From contig NZ_DAIQNN010000008.1 of assembly GCF_036788415.1 (NCBI RefSeq), positions 1-64,000 of the forward strand: a DNA stretch of 64,000 nucleotides, read 5' to 3'. Origin of the DNA: Rubrimonas sp036788415. Lineage in GTDB: Bacteria; Pseudomonadota; Alphaproteobacteria; Rhodobacterales; Rhodobacteraceae. The notes under the pieces are model-generated. The model saw only the letters and a program-made list of their open reading frames with translations, made no database searches and was not told the origin of the DNA. This document shows positions 38,072-46,728 of this stretch, in pieces. Each line of letters begins with the position of its first letter. Within the stretch, counting starts at the first letter, position 1. The position numbers and the translations under genes are program-made.

Positions 38072-38458
38072 TCAGGCCTGCGGGCCGTCGTCGCACAGGA
38101 CGGGGCTGCGGTCGCGTCGCACGATTCGCAGGATGAAGTTCGGGTCGTCCTCGGCTTCGGCGAACAGGCCGTCCGCATCGCGGAACATGCGCCAGCAGGC
38201 GGCGACGCCGGGATAGAAGAAGCAGATGCGCGGGCCGTCCGCGCCCCAGACGCCGCGCGCGCAGCGCCCGCCCTCGGGTCGCCACACCACCCCGTCGCCG
38301 GCGTCGAAGCTCTCGACGCCGAAGGGCGCGCCGTCCTGCTCGAAATGCAGCGTCCAGCCGCGCGCGTAGGCACCGAACTCCGCGCCGGTGACGGCGTCCT
38401 GCGCGCTGGACGCAGCCGCGGCGCAGAACAGCATCAGAGCGGCGAGGGAGATGCGCAT
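38072..38458 (-). CDS. Secreted three-cysteine protein, copy A
   Basis: Secreted protein of 128 residues with a signal peptide (MRISLAALMLFCAAAASSA). The mature domain has the pattern GWTLHFEQDGAPFG, a Cys in GGRCARG, then ICFFYPGVAACWRMFRDADG. The pattern G-TL-E-DGA, CF-Y-G-C-R-RD is shared with the product of 39482-39913, so the two are paralogues. No named family is recognised. It is convergent with xseA, seven bases apart. Confidence 0.75.
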   Translation of the reverse strand: MRISLAALMLFCAAAASSAQDAVTGAEFGAYARGWTLHFEQDGAPFGVESFDAGDGVVWRPEGGRCARGVWGADGPRICFFYPGVAACWRMFRDADGLFAEAEDDPNFILRIVRRDRSPVLCDDGPQA

Positions 38459-38626
38459 GAGCCGAGGATAGGCGGCGGGGCCTGCGGCGTCGAGGGCCGC
38501 GCGCGAGAATGGCTGCGGCGGATCGCGAACGTGGATTGTGCGAACAGGCTGGAGTAGCATGTGCTTCAAGGAACAACCCGCCGCGCCGGTCGCGGGGCGG
38601 AGATTGAACAAGCGGGGAGAGACGGA

Positions 38627-39490
38627 ATGGCTGACACGCCGGCGAATGCGCCCGAAGCTTTGCTCGGATCGCGCGTGGTTGACGAACTTGCGCGCAAGGC
38701 GCCGCGCATCCGCGACATCACGGTCGACGACGTGACGGCGGCGCTGCGCGAGGGCGCCGACGATTTCCGCGCCATGCCGGCCTTCGGCATGACGATCGGC
38801 GCGTTCTACGCGCTGGGCGGGCTCGCGATCCTGTGGGCGGTCAACAGTTTCGGCGCCGGGCTCGTCGGGATCGAGGGCATGGCGGTCGCCTTCCCGCTGC
38901 TTGCGGGCTTCGCGCTGGTCGGGCCGTTCGCTGCGATGGGCCTCTACGAGGCGAGCCGGCGGCGCGATCTGGGCCAGAGCGTCGGCGTCGGAGACATCTT
39001 CAACATCCGCCGCGCCACGACCAACCAGAACATCTTCTTCCTCGGCTTCATCCTGCTGTTCGTGCTGTTCGTCTGGCTGCGGGTGGCGGCGCTGATCTAC
39101 GCGCTGTTCTTCGGCCTCAACCCGCCGCCGCTCGACGAGCTGATCACGCGCGTCTTCACCACCTCCGACGGCTTCATCTTCCTGCTGATCGGCAACGGGG
39201 TGGGGGCGGCCTTCGCCTTCGTCGTTTTCTCGATCAGCCTCGTCTCCTTCCCCTACATGCTGGAGAAGGACGTCGATCCGGTGACGGCGGTGGCGCTGTC
39301 GGTGTCGGCGGTGGCCAAGAACATCATGCCGCTGCTGGGTTGGGCGCTGTTCGTCGCGGTGGCGGTGACGGTGTCGTGGCTGCCGTTCTTCCTGGGGCTG
39401 GTGGTGGTGCTGCCGGTGCTGGGGCATGCGACCTGGCGGCTCTACAAGCGCCTGATCATCCACCCCGAGGACGCAGCCCGCTCAGCTTGA
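38627..39490 (+). CDS. DUF2189 membrane protein
   Basis: Integral membrane protein of 287 residues in the DUF2189 family. The N-terminal cytoplasmic stretch has the family signature VRDITVDDV-like APRIRDITVDDVTAALREGADDF. It is followed by about six helices, the conserved GLYEASRRRDLG loop, and the segment SLVSFPYMLEKDVDPVTAVALS. The function is unknown; members are annotated only as membrane proteins, some as cytochrome-oxidase-related. The ATG at 38627 is chosen from family fit, with GAGAGACGGA upstream. It is flanked by two paralogous secreted protein genes on the opposite strand. Confidence 0.85.
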   Translation: MADTPANAPEALLGSRVVDELARKAPRIRDITVDDVTAALREGADDFRAMPAFGMTIGAFYALGGLAILWAVNSFGAGLVGIEGMAVAFPLLAGFALVGPFAAMGLYEASRRRDLGQSVGVGDIFNIRRATTNQNIFFLGFILLFVLFVWLRVAALIYALFFGLNPPPLDELITRVFTTSDGFIFLLIGNGVGAAFAFVVFSISLVSFPYMLEKDVDPVTAVALSVSAVAKNIMPLLGWALFVAVAVTVSWLPFFLGLVVVLPVLGHATWRLYKRLIIHPEDAARSA

Positions 39491-39913
39491 GAGCGGCGGC
39501 TCGCAGGAGAGCGGCGCGACTTCGATGCGCCGCACTTCCTGCTCGGCGCCGCCCGAGAGCGGCGCCACGAAGATGCGTCCGTCGCGGCGGATGTGGCGGA
39601 AGCACTCCATACCGCGATAGGAGAAGCAGTAGAGCCCTTCGGCGTAGACCCAGGGGGCGGTGACGCAGTCGCCGTCGCGGGTGACGAAGGTCGCGACGTC
39701 GCGGTCGGCGTGGTAGTACTCGCGGCCCCAGAATGCGCCGTCGATCTCGTAGGACAGAGTTTTTCCGGCGGTCATCGCGCGCCATTCCTCGAGCGGGATC
39801 GGCGCGTCGCCGGCCTCCTGCGCCGGGGCGGCGGCGGCGAAGCTCGCCGCGGCGAAGGCTGCGGCGAGAAGCGCGGCATGGGTGCGCGACACGGTTTGGC
39901 TCCGGCGTTTCAT
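39482..39913 (-). CDS. Secreted three-cysteine protein, copy B
   Basis: Secreted protein of 143 residues; signal peptide about 1-33 ending PAQA-like (AAPAQEAGD). The mature part has GKTLSYEIDGAFWG, a Cys in DGDCVTAPW, then YCFSYRGMECFRHIRRDG and a final Cys near the end. It aligns with the product of 38072-38458 along the whole domain. Function unknown; export and the conserved cysteines suggest a small disulfide-bonded periplasmic protein. It overlaps the end of the DUF2189 gene by nine bases on the opposite strand. Confidence 0.75.
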   Translation of the reverse strand: MKRRSQTVSRTHAALLAAAFAAASFAAAAPAQEAGDAPIPLEEWRAMTAGKTLSYEIDGAFWGREYYHADRDVATFVTRDGDCVTAPWVYAEGLYCFSYRGMECFRHIRRDGRIFVAPLSGGAEQEVRRIEVAPLSCEPPLSS

Positions 39914-40025
39914 CTCCGCCCGATCTTTGCGGCGGCGCTGCGCCGCTGTCCAGCCGCCGCCGCGCCGTTCCCGCGCGTCTAGCGGTCGCTTGGTCTTTGC
40001 GAGCGGCGCGATCCGGCGCGGGCGC

Positions 40026-43000
40026 TCAGGACGCCTCGCCCGGCGCCGAGGCGTCGAGCCGCAGCACCGCGGCCCCCGGCGTCGCGGCGGCCGTTTCGGC
40101 GAGCGCTGCGTGGTGGGTGAAGACGAGGCGCTGGGCGCCGGATTCGGGAACCGCCAGCGCGGCCAGCGCCGCGGCCGTTCGGGCGTCGTCGAAACTCGCG
40201 AACAGGTCGTCGGCGAGGAGGGGCGGGCATTCCGTCTCGGCGGCCCGGCGGGCGATGGCGGCGAGGCGCAGCGACAGGAACAGCTGGTCCGCCGTCCCCT
40301 CGCTGAGGCCCGCGAGCGCGACCTCCGCGCCGTCGGGGCGCACCGCGCGCAGCACCTCGGACTCGTCCTCGCCGAACGCCGCGGCGAGGCCGGCGAAGGC
40401 GCCGCAGGTCAGCTGGCCAAACAGCGCAGAGGCGCGGCCCAGCACCGGGTCGCGCTCGGCGTCGGCGTAGCGGCGCGCGGCGGCGGCGAGCAGCAGGCTC
40501 GCGGCGCGCAAGGTCAGCCAGTCGCGCGCGCCCTCCTCCATGCGGGCGGCGGCGTCGCGGCGGGCTTGGGCGGCGCGGGCGGCGTCGGCCTCGCCGCGCA
40601 GCAGGGCGTCGCGCGCCATGCGCGCCGCATGCGCCGCCGCCGCCGCACTCTCCGCCGCCGCCCGGGCCTGCGACAGCGCCGCCGCCCGCGCCGCGATCCG
40701 GGCTTCGAGCGCGGGCGCGTCGGCCCCGGCGAGGTCGGCGCGCAGGGCGGCCTCGGTCTCGCCGCGCGCCTGTTCGGCGAGTTGCGCGCGCGCCGTATCG
40801 AGACCGGCCAGGGCCGCGTCTCGCGCGCGCAGCCGTTCGAGCGCCGGCCCGAGCGGCGCGTCGGCGGCGAGACCCGCGCGGTCGCGCGCCATCGCCAGCG
40901 CCTCGGCGGCGCGTTCGGCGGCGTCTTCCGCGGCGTCGGCTTCGGCGCTGAGCGCTGCGCTCGCCTCGGCGCGGGCGGCCCGGGCTTCGGCGCGGCGGTC
41001 GTCCTCGCGCGCGCGGGCGGCGAGGGCGCGGGCGCAGCGCAGCGCCGCGGCGGCGGCCTCCGCCCCCGTCGCCTCCCAGTTCGAAAGATCCGGCGCCGCC
41101 TCAGCCCGCAGGGAAGCGGCGTCGGCGGCGAAGGCGGCGATCCGGGCGAGGGCGGCGTCGATCTGCGCCCGCGCCGCAGCGCGCGCGCGCAGCCTGGCCG
41201 GGACCGCGGCCCAGAGGCCGAGCGCCGCTTCGGCGGCCTCCGCCGGCGCGTCCGCCGACAGGCCGAGCCGCGCCGCATGCGCCGCCCAACCGGCGCGCCA
41301 CGTCGCGCAGGCCCCCTCGCAGGCTGCGAGATCGGCTTCGGCGGCGCGGCGCTGCGCGGCGAGGGCCTCGCGGCTCTGCCGGGCGCGCCAGAGGCGAGCG
41401 CGCCCGCCGAGCGCCGCTTCGACCGCGGCGAGCCGCGCGGCGGGGGGCGACCGGTCCTCCGCCGCCGCGCCGGCGCTGCGGGCGAGCGCGTCGAGGTCGC
41501 GCAGCGTCGCGGCGGCCCGCTCGGCCTTGCGGTCGGCGGCGCTGCGCGCTGCGTCGGCGGCGTCGGCGGCTTCGAGGGCGCGCCGCCAGTCGGCGATCCA
41601 GCCGCGCATCGCGGCCGGCGGGCGCGGCGGCGCGTCGAGGCCGGGCCAGAGCGCCGTCCAGCGCGCCTCCGCCTCGGCGCTCCGCGCAGCCAGCGCCGCC
41701 GCTGCGTCCTCCGCCCCGGCCAGCGCGTCCTCCGCCTCGGCCAGACGCGCTTGCGTCGCGGCGATTGCGCCGAGCGCGGCGCGTCCGGTCTCGCGCGCGT
41801 CGGCGACGCGGTCGGCGGCGGCGATCAGCGCCTCCACCGCGTCGGGCTCGGGCGCCGGTCCGGCGCCGCCTTCGAGCCGCACCCGCCGCAACGCGCGCCA
41901 CGCGGCGTCGCGCGCGGCGCGGGCGGCGTCGAGGGCGGCGCGGTCGGGTGGAGCGTCGGGGCCGGCCTGCGCGCGCAAGGCGGCTTCGGCGGCGGTCCGC
42001 GCCGCGATCTGCGCGACGCGCCCCGCCTCGAGCGCGGCGGCGTCCCGCGCGCGCGCCGCGAACTCCGCCTCCGCCGCGTCCAGCGCCTCGGGAGAGGGCG
42101 GGCGGAAGCCGCGCAGATCGCGCGGCGGCGGAACCAGCGCGCGCAGGGCGGCGTCGGCGCGGCGGGCGGCGGCTTCGGCCTCGGCTGCGGCGTCGCGCGC
42201 CTCCGCGATGCGCGCGGGCGCGTCGCGCAGGCGTTCGAGCGCGGCGGCGAGCGGGGCGGGATCGGCGAGATCCGGCGGGTCGGCCTCCTTGGGCGCGGCT
42301 TCGCGCAACGCGCGCTCGGCCTCGCTCAGGCGACGATGGGCGGCGGCGCGCGCGGCCAGCGCGTCGCGGCCTTCGGCGAGCGCGGCGCGCGCGGCGGCGA
42401 TGTCGGGCTCGGTCGGCGCGCGCGCCGCGCAGGCCTCGGGCGCGAGGCCGAGCCGGCGCGCCGCATCCGCGAGCGCCGCCGTCTCGACGGCCTCCGTCTC
42501 GCGCAGCGCGGGAAGCGCGTCGCGCGCCGCCTCGACCGCGCCGGCGCGCTCGATCAGAGCTGCGATCGCGTCGCGATGGGAATGGGCGGGCGAGGGCGCG
42601 GGGGCTGCGTCGAACTCGGCCCGCGCCGCGTCGGCGCGCATCCGCGCCGCGCGCGCGGCTGCGGCTGCGGCGGTCGCGGCGTCGCTCGCCGCAGCCAGCG
42701 CGTCGGCGGCGCCGGGCGGGGCGGTCAGATCGGCGTGCTCGGCCAGCGCGGCCTCCAGCCCGGCGACGCGCGCGAGGATCGGCGCTGCGGCGAGCAGGCG
42801 CGCGTCGCGGCGATCCTCCGCATCCAGCCGTTCGAGCCCCGCGCGCGCCTCGGTCTGACGCGCCTCGGCTTCCTCGAGCGCCGCCTCGGCCTCGTCGAGG
42901 GCGCGGCGGGTGACGAGCGCCTGCGCCAGCGCCGTCTTCGCCGCGTCATGCGATTCGAGGGCCCGATAGACGGCGCGATCCTTCGACTTGCGCGGCCCGA

Positions 43001-43511
43001 ACAGCCGGTCGGCTTCGGCGTCGAGCGCGCGCCGCAGCCCCGCCGCGTCGCGCAGCGCGGCGCCTGCGGCGAGCAGGCTCTCGCCGAGCCCGCCCGCGCC
43101 GCCCGACAGCGCCGCGCCGCCCTCCCGCAGCCGCCGCTGGTCGAGCCCGAACAGCGCCTCGAAGAGCGCCCGGTCGCAGCCGCCGAGAAAGGGCGCGAGC
43201 GCGCTTTCGGGCAGAAGGCGCCCGTCGGCGTCGCTGAGCGTGTCGCCGCGGCCCTTGCGGCGGCGGATCTCGATCTCGGCGCCGTCGCGCGCGACCAGCC
43301 GGGCCCCGAGCAGGAGCTTCGGACCCGGAAAGCGGAACGTCGCGGGACTTTCATGGGGAAAACCGAAGAGCAGATCGGCGACGGCGGCGAGCGCGCTCGA
43401 CTTGCCGGCCTCGTTGGGGCCGTGGATCACGACGAGCGGCGCGTCCGGGATGTCGAGGGACACCTCTTCAAACGGCCCGTAGCGGATCAGGTCGAGCCGC
43501 GCGATTCTCAC
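40026..43511 (-). CDS. SMC-like ATPase, YhaN/SbcC type
   Basis: Large ATPase of 1161 residues of the AAA-27/YhaN group, related to SbcC and Rad50. It starts at a GTG that overlaps the stop of the nuclease gene by four bases (GTGA). Walker A is HGPNEAGKSSALAAVADLLF (residues 30-49). The middle ~900 residues are Ala/Glu/Arg-rich heptad-like sequence forming long coiled coils. The ABC-type signature is GLSEGTADQLFLSLRLAAI and Walker B is PPLLADDLFASFDD near the C-terminus. It probably forms a nuclease-ATPase complex with the preceding YhaO-like protein that acts on DNA ends or structures. The exact role is not known. Confidence 0.88.
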   Translation of the reverse strand: MRIARLDLIRYGPFEEVSLDIPDAPLVVIHGPNEAGKSSALAAVADLLFGFPHESPATFRFPGPKLLLGARLVARDGAEIEIRRRKGRGDTLSDADGRLLPESALAPFLGGCDRALFEALFGLDQRRLREGGAALSGGAGGLGESLLAAGAALRDAAGLRRALDAEADRLFGPRKSKDRAVYRALESHDAAKTALAQALVTRRALDEAEAALEEAEARQTEARAGLERLDAEDRRDARLLAAAPILARVAGLEAALAEHADLTAPPGAADALAAASDAATAAAAAARAARMRADAARAEFDAAPAPSPAHSHRDAIAALIERAGAVEAARDALPALRETEAVETAALADAARRLGLAPEACAARAPTEPDIAAARAALAEGRDALAARAAAHRRLSEAERALREAAPKEADPPDLADPAPLAAALERLRDAPARIAEARDAAAEAEAAARRADAALRALVPPPRDLRGFRPPSPEALDAAEAEFAARARDAAALEAGRVAQIAARTAAEAALRAQAGPDAPPDRAALDAARAARDAAWRALRRVRLEGGAGPAPEPDAVEALIAAADRVADARETGRAALGAIAATQARLAEAEDALAGAEDAAAALAARSAEAEARWTALWPGLDAPPRPPAAMRGWIADWRRALEAADAADAARSAADRKAERAAATLRDLDALARSAGAAAEDRSPPAARLAAVEAALGGRARLWRARQSREALAAQRRAAEADLAACEGACATWRAGWAAHAARLGLSADAPAEAAEAALGLWAAVPARLRARAAARAQIDAALARIAAFAADAASLRAEAAPDLSNWEATGAEAAAAALRCARALAARAREDDRRAEARAARAEASAALSAEADAAEDAAERAAEALAMARDRAGLAADAPLGPALERLRARDAALAGLDTARAQLAEQARGETEAALRADLAGADAPALEARIAARAAALSQARAAAESAAAAAHAARMARDALLRGEADAARAAQARRDAAARMEEGARDWLTLRAASLLLAAAARRYADAERDPVLGRASALFGQLTCGAFAGLAAAFGEDESEVLRAVRPDGAEVALAGLSEGTADQLFLSLRLAAIARRAAETECPPLLADDLFASFDDARTAAALAALAVPESGAQRLVFTHHAALAETAAATPGAAVLRLDASAPGEAS

Positions 43512-44740
43512 GGCGCGCTCTCCCCGCCCGCATCGTCGGCGCGGGCGAGCAGCAGGCGGCGGGCCTCCGCAATCAGCTCCGCGGGGTCTGGCGAGGCAGG
43601 GCGGGCTTCGGCGGGCAGACGGTCGAGTTCGGCGATCTCGGCGCGCAGCGCCGCGTGCAGCGCGGGATCGGCGGCGGCCTCGGCCAGCGCCGGCGCGAAG
43701 GGGGCGAGCAGCACCGGATCGGCGGCGCGCGGCGGCGAGGTGGCGATCTCGACCCGCTCGACCGCCAGCAGGTCGGACAGGTCGGCGGCGAGCGTCGCGG
43801 CCTCCTCGCGCAGCGCCGCCCGGCCCCGCCGCCGCAGCCCCGCATCGAGCGGCGTCGCGCCGAGCAGGCGCAGCCGCACCAGCGCGACGCGCCCCTCCGC
43901 GGCGTCGAGCGCCTCGCGCAGCGCGGCGGCGACGGCGCGCCGGCGGGCGGCCTCGCTGTCGATCCCGTCGAGGGCGACGACCGGCGCCGACCAGCGCGCC
44001 ACGTCGAGCGGCAGGAACGCGACCTCCGCCCGTCCGTCGCGCACGCGCACCCGCAGCGCGCCCTTGGGGCCGGTCTCGCCGACATGGCGGCCCTGCAGGC
44101 AGCCCGGATACCAGATCGGCGGGTCCTCGCTCAGCGCCTCGCGGGCGTGGACATGGCCGAGCGCCCAGTAGTCGTGGCCCGAAGCGCGCAGCGCGGCGAC
44201 GTCGCATGGCGCGTAGACGGCATGGCCGGCCCGCCCGTCGGCGCTCGTGTGCAGCACCGCGACGTTGAACCAGCCGGGGAGGGGCGCGGGGTAGCCGCGC
44301 GACAGGTCTTCGGGGATGTGGCGGCGGGCGAAGCTCTGCCCGTGGATCGCCACGCGCAGCGACTCGATGCGGTGCGTCCCGGGCGCGCGGCTCGGGAAGA
44401 CGTGGACGTTGTCGGGCGGCGGCGCCGCGTCGGCGACCTCGCTCTCGGCGTCGTGATTGCCCTTGACCGCGACGACCGCGATCCCAGCCTCGGCCAGACG
44501 GCGGAACTGCTGTCGGGCGAACAGCGCGGTGCGGACGTCGCGCCACCGCCCATCGTAGAGATCGCCAGCCAGCACGACGAAATCCACCGGCTCGGCCAGC
44601 GCCGCATCGACCAGATTGACGAAGGCCCGCCGCGTCCCCTGCGCGAGCGCCTCGGCCAGCGCAGGGTCTGCGAGCGCGAGCCCTGCGAAGCCGCTGTCGA
44701 GATGGATGTCGGCGGCGTGCAGGAAGGCGAAAGGGCGCAT
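43508..44740 (-). CDS. DNA-repair metallophosphoesterase, YhaO/SbcD type
   Basis: Calcineurin-like phosphoesterase of 410 residues, partner of the ATPase that follows. Metal-binding motifs are visible: HAADIHLDSGF (D-X-H), VVLAGDLYDG (GDXXD-like), VKGNHDAES (GNHD/E), VLHTS and YWALGHVHARE (GHXH). The C-terminal part (about 290-410) is a capping region. This matches YhaO and SbcD/Mre11-like exonucleases. It is the first gene of the two-gene operon and is read away from the WYL regulator, with a palindrome in the promoter area. Confidence 0.9.
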   Translation of the reverse strand: MRPFAFLHAADIHLDSGFAGLALADPALAEALAQGTRRAFVNLVDAALAEPVDFVVLAGDLYDGRWRDVRTALFARQQFRRLAEAGIAVVAVKGNHDAESEVADAAPPPDNVHVFPSRAPGTHRIESLRVAIHGQSFARRHIPEDLSRGYPAPLPGWFNVAVLHTSADGRAGHAVYAPCDVAALRASGHDYWALGHVHAREALSEDPPIWYPGCLQGRHVGETGPKGALRVRVRDGRAEVAFLPLDVARWSAPVVALDGIDSEAARRRAVAAALREALDAAEGRVALVRLRLLGATPLDAGLRRRGRAALREEAATLAADLSDLLAVERVEIATSPPRAADPVLLAPFAPALAEAAADPALHAALRAEIAELDRLPAEARPASPDPAELIAEARRLLLARADDAGGESAP

Positions 44741-44908
44741 CGGCGGGCTCTCCGGAATTGGCGGGCGACGCGCGCAGGCGCCGCCCGACCGAAGTCTGGG
44801 TCTCACGAAACGAGGCCGCACTCAACGCGGTCGCCGACCTGTGGGGGGTGGCGGCTCTGGCCTCACGCACACTTGCAATACGGCACGCATCAATAGAAGT
44901 CTAATCAA

Positions 44909-44923
44909 CGATCATTTTGATCG
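44909..44923. promoter_or_regulatory. Palindromic operator in the yhaO-like promoter
   Basis: CGATCA-TTT-TGATCG is a perfect 6+3+6 palindrome in an AT-rich stretch (about 44% G+C over 44881-44980 by hand count, in otherwise very GC-rich DNA). On the minus strand a TTGACT -35 element (complement of 44924-44929) lies immediately next to it, and a weak -10 follows 17 bases on, so the palindrome fills the spacer of the nuclease-operon promoter. It is 106 bases upstream of the WYL regulator start, making that regulator the likely binder. Confidence 0.6.
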
Positions 44924-45028
44924 AGTCAATGAGTCGAAATCATCTTGACGAGGTTCCGTTTTGGGACATGATGCGAACACCGCCCGACATCAGGCGGTTG
45001 GCGGATTTGTCTGAGGCGGCGACTCATC

Positions 45029-45913
45029 ATGGCGCAGGAGGGGCGAGGCGCAGCGGCGCTCGACGAGGTCGGACAGGCGCAGCGGGAGCGGCTGTTCCAC
45101 ATCGATTTCCGCGCCTGGTTTCTGGGCGCCGTCTCGCGCGGCGACCTGATCCGCCGCTTCGGGGTCCGGGAGGCGGCGGCGACGCGCGACCTCGCCCTCT
45201 ATCGCCGGCTCGCGCCCGACAATCTGCGCTTCGACGGCGCCGCGCGCCTCTATCGCTGCGCCGAAGCGTTCCGCCCGCTGTTCGAGCATCCGCCGGAGCG
45301 CACGCTGACCGCCATCGCCGACGGGCTCGGCGACGACGCCGCCGGCGAGATCGGCCCGCATGTGCGCACCGAGCGGCCCCTGCGCCTCAGCCATCCGCGC
45401 ATCGAGATCATCGCCGCGGTCAGCCGCGCCATCGCGGAATCGCGCGCGCTGGAAATCGACTATGTCTCGCTCAGTTCGGGGCCGGGGCGGCGCGTCGTCC
45501 TTCCCTTCGCGCTGGTCGACACGGGGCTGCGCTGGCACGCGCGCGGCTTCGACCGCAGGCGCGGACGGTTTCTCGACTTCGTGCTGACGCGAATCGCCGA
45601 GGCGCGGCTGCGCGACGAGGGCCCCGCCCCCGGCGAGGGGCGCGAGGACGACGCGCAATGGGCGCGCATCGTGGATCTCGAACTCGCGCCGCATCCCGGT
45701 CTCGCGCGGCCCGATGCGGTCGCGCGGGATCTGGCGATGGAGGGCGGGGCGCGCATCGTGCGGATGCGCGCGGCCCTCGTGGGTTACGCGCTGCTGCATT
45801 GGGGGGTCGACGCGACGCCGGACCATCGGCTGTCGCCCGACCGCCACCAGCTCTGGCTGCGCAACACGCCGACGCTCTACGGCGTGGAGAACCTCGCCAT
45901 CGCGCCGCAGTGA
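45029..45913 (+). CDS. WYL-domain regulator, BrxR/CapW-like
   Basis: Transcription factor of 294 residues. The N-terminal winged helix (RERLFHIDFRAWFLGAVSRGDLIRRFGVREAAATRDLALY, divided by turns) is followed by the linker LAPDNLRFDGAARLYRCAEAF, characteristic of the BrxR/CapW group. The WYL domain (about 125-200) has LEIDYVSLSSG, LPFALVDTGLRWHARGFD and RFLDFVLTRI, and a WCX-like C-terminus follows. In other bacteria these regulators repress BREX, CBASS and related defence operons, reacting to a nucleic-acid ligand. Here the divergent neighbours are the nuclease-ATPase pair. No other defence gene is seen nearby. Confidence 0.85.
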   Translation: MAQEGRGAAALDEVGQAQRERLFHIDFRAWFLGAVSRGDLIRRFGVREAAATRDLALYRRLAPDNLRFDGAARLYRCAEAFRPLFEHPPERTLTAIADGLGDDAAGEIGPHVRTERPLRLSHPRIEIIAAVSRAIAESRALEIDYVSLSSGPGRRVVLPFALVDTGLRWHARGFDRRRGRFLDFVLTRIAEARLRDEGPAPGEGREDDAQWARIVDLELAPHPGLARPDAVARDLAMEGGARIVRMRAALVGYALLHWGVDATPDHRLSPDRHQLWLRNTPTLYGVENLAIAPQ

Positions 45914-45925
45914 GGGCGCGCGGCG

Positions 45926-46276
45926 TCAGCGCGCCGCGACCGCCTTGCAGCCGTCGAGCAGCACTTCCTCGGTCGCGCTGTCGTCGGGTTCGAGATGGGC
46001 GAAGAAGCCCTCGTCGCCCTTGCCGCGCCAGCGGAAGCCGCGCTGCTCGTCGAAATCGGCGTAGAACACGCCCGAGGCGCCCGGCACGTTGCGCAGCGCC
46101 ACCAGTTCGCCGCCCCAGTTCACCACCGCAGCCGACATGTCGCCGAGATTGACGAAGGCCAGCTGCAGCACCTTGCCGCCGTCGCACAGATAGGTGGCGC
46201 TGATCGCCTGCTGGACGGGCTGGGCGAGCGCGAGGCCGGGGGCCAAAACCGCCGCCGCGCAGAGAAGTCTGAACAT
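45926..46276 (-). CDS. MliC-like lysozyme inhibitor family protein
   Basis: Secreted protein of 116 residues with a signal peptide (MFRLLCAAAVLAPGLALA). The mature part YLCDGGKVLQLAFVN, then AVVNWGGELVALRNVPGASG, then FYADFDEQRGFRWRGKGDEGFF follows the pattern of the membrane-bound/periplasmic c-type lysozyme inhibitors (MliC/PliC): a Cys early, a beta-rich core and a late Cys in LLDGCKAV. There is no lipobox, so it is more likely free in the periplasm. Convergent with the WYL gene. Confidence 0.72.
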   Translation of the reverse strand: MFRLLCAAAVLAPGLALAQPVQQAISATYLCDGGKVLQLAFVNLGDMSAAVVNWGGELVALRNVPGASGVFYADFDEQRGFRWRGKGDEGFFAHLEPDDSATEEVLLDGCKAVAAR

Positions 46277-46357
46277 CGAACGATCCTCGCAGGTTTCGGC
46301 GCTGCGCGCCCTCGCCGTCTCGTGCGCCGAGAAGGTGGCGCGTTCAAGGCGGGGCGC

Positions 46358-46627
46358 TCAGACCTCCGAGGCGCCGCGCAGATCGAGGCCCAGCGCGTGG
46401 ACGCCGCCGTCGAGTTCGGCCTTGAGCGCCGCATGCACGGCGCGGCTGCGCGCCACCCGGCTCATCCCGTCGAAGGCGGGCGAGACGATCCGCACGTGGA
46501 AATGCGTCTCGCCGCCCTCGCGCCAGCCGCCATGACCGCGATGCTTCTCGCTGTCGTCGCGCACGTCGAGCTCCACCGGCGCGAAGGCCGCCGCAAGCTT
46601 CTCGCGCATCACATCCGCAACAGCCAT
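46358..46627 (-). CDS. BolA family protein
   Basis: BolA-like protein of 89 residues. The class II KH-like fold is seen from the conserved LAAAFAPVELDVRDDSEKHRGH, the HFHVRIVSPAFDGMSRVARSRAVHAAL helix region and the C-terminal GVHALGLDL strand. The conserved His of GHGGW and the late GVHAL His are those used with glutaredoxin-bound [2Fe-2S] clusters. It is divergent from a J-domain gene, a common alphaproteobacterial pairing. A second BolA gene is at 54758. Confidence 0.9.
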   Translation of the reverse strand: MAVADVMREKLAAAFAPVELDVRDDSEKHRGHGGWREGGETHFHVRIVSPAFDGMSRVARSRAVHAALKAELDGGVHALGLDLRGASEV

Positions 46628-46728
46628 TCCGCCCTCTCGCTTCCCGCGCCCCGTCCATCGACCCGCGCGCTTGGCCTGACGCGCGCCGGCGCTAGACTGT
46701 CGCCGACATCTCCCGGAGACAAGCGTCG

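Noticed and set aside
39882..44171. A 1429-codon plus-strand open frame opposite the ATPase and nuclease genes
   Set aside because: The minus-strand products have clear Walker and phosphoesterase motifs; the plus frame is low-complexity Arg/Gly/Ala sequence without motifs.
45029..45913. BREX or CBASS locus suggested by the WYL regulator
   Set aside because: No brx, cyclase, effector or methyltransferase gene is present on either side; only the nuclease-ATPase pair adjoins it.
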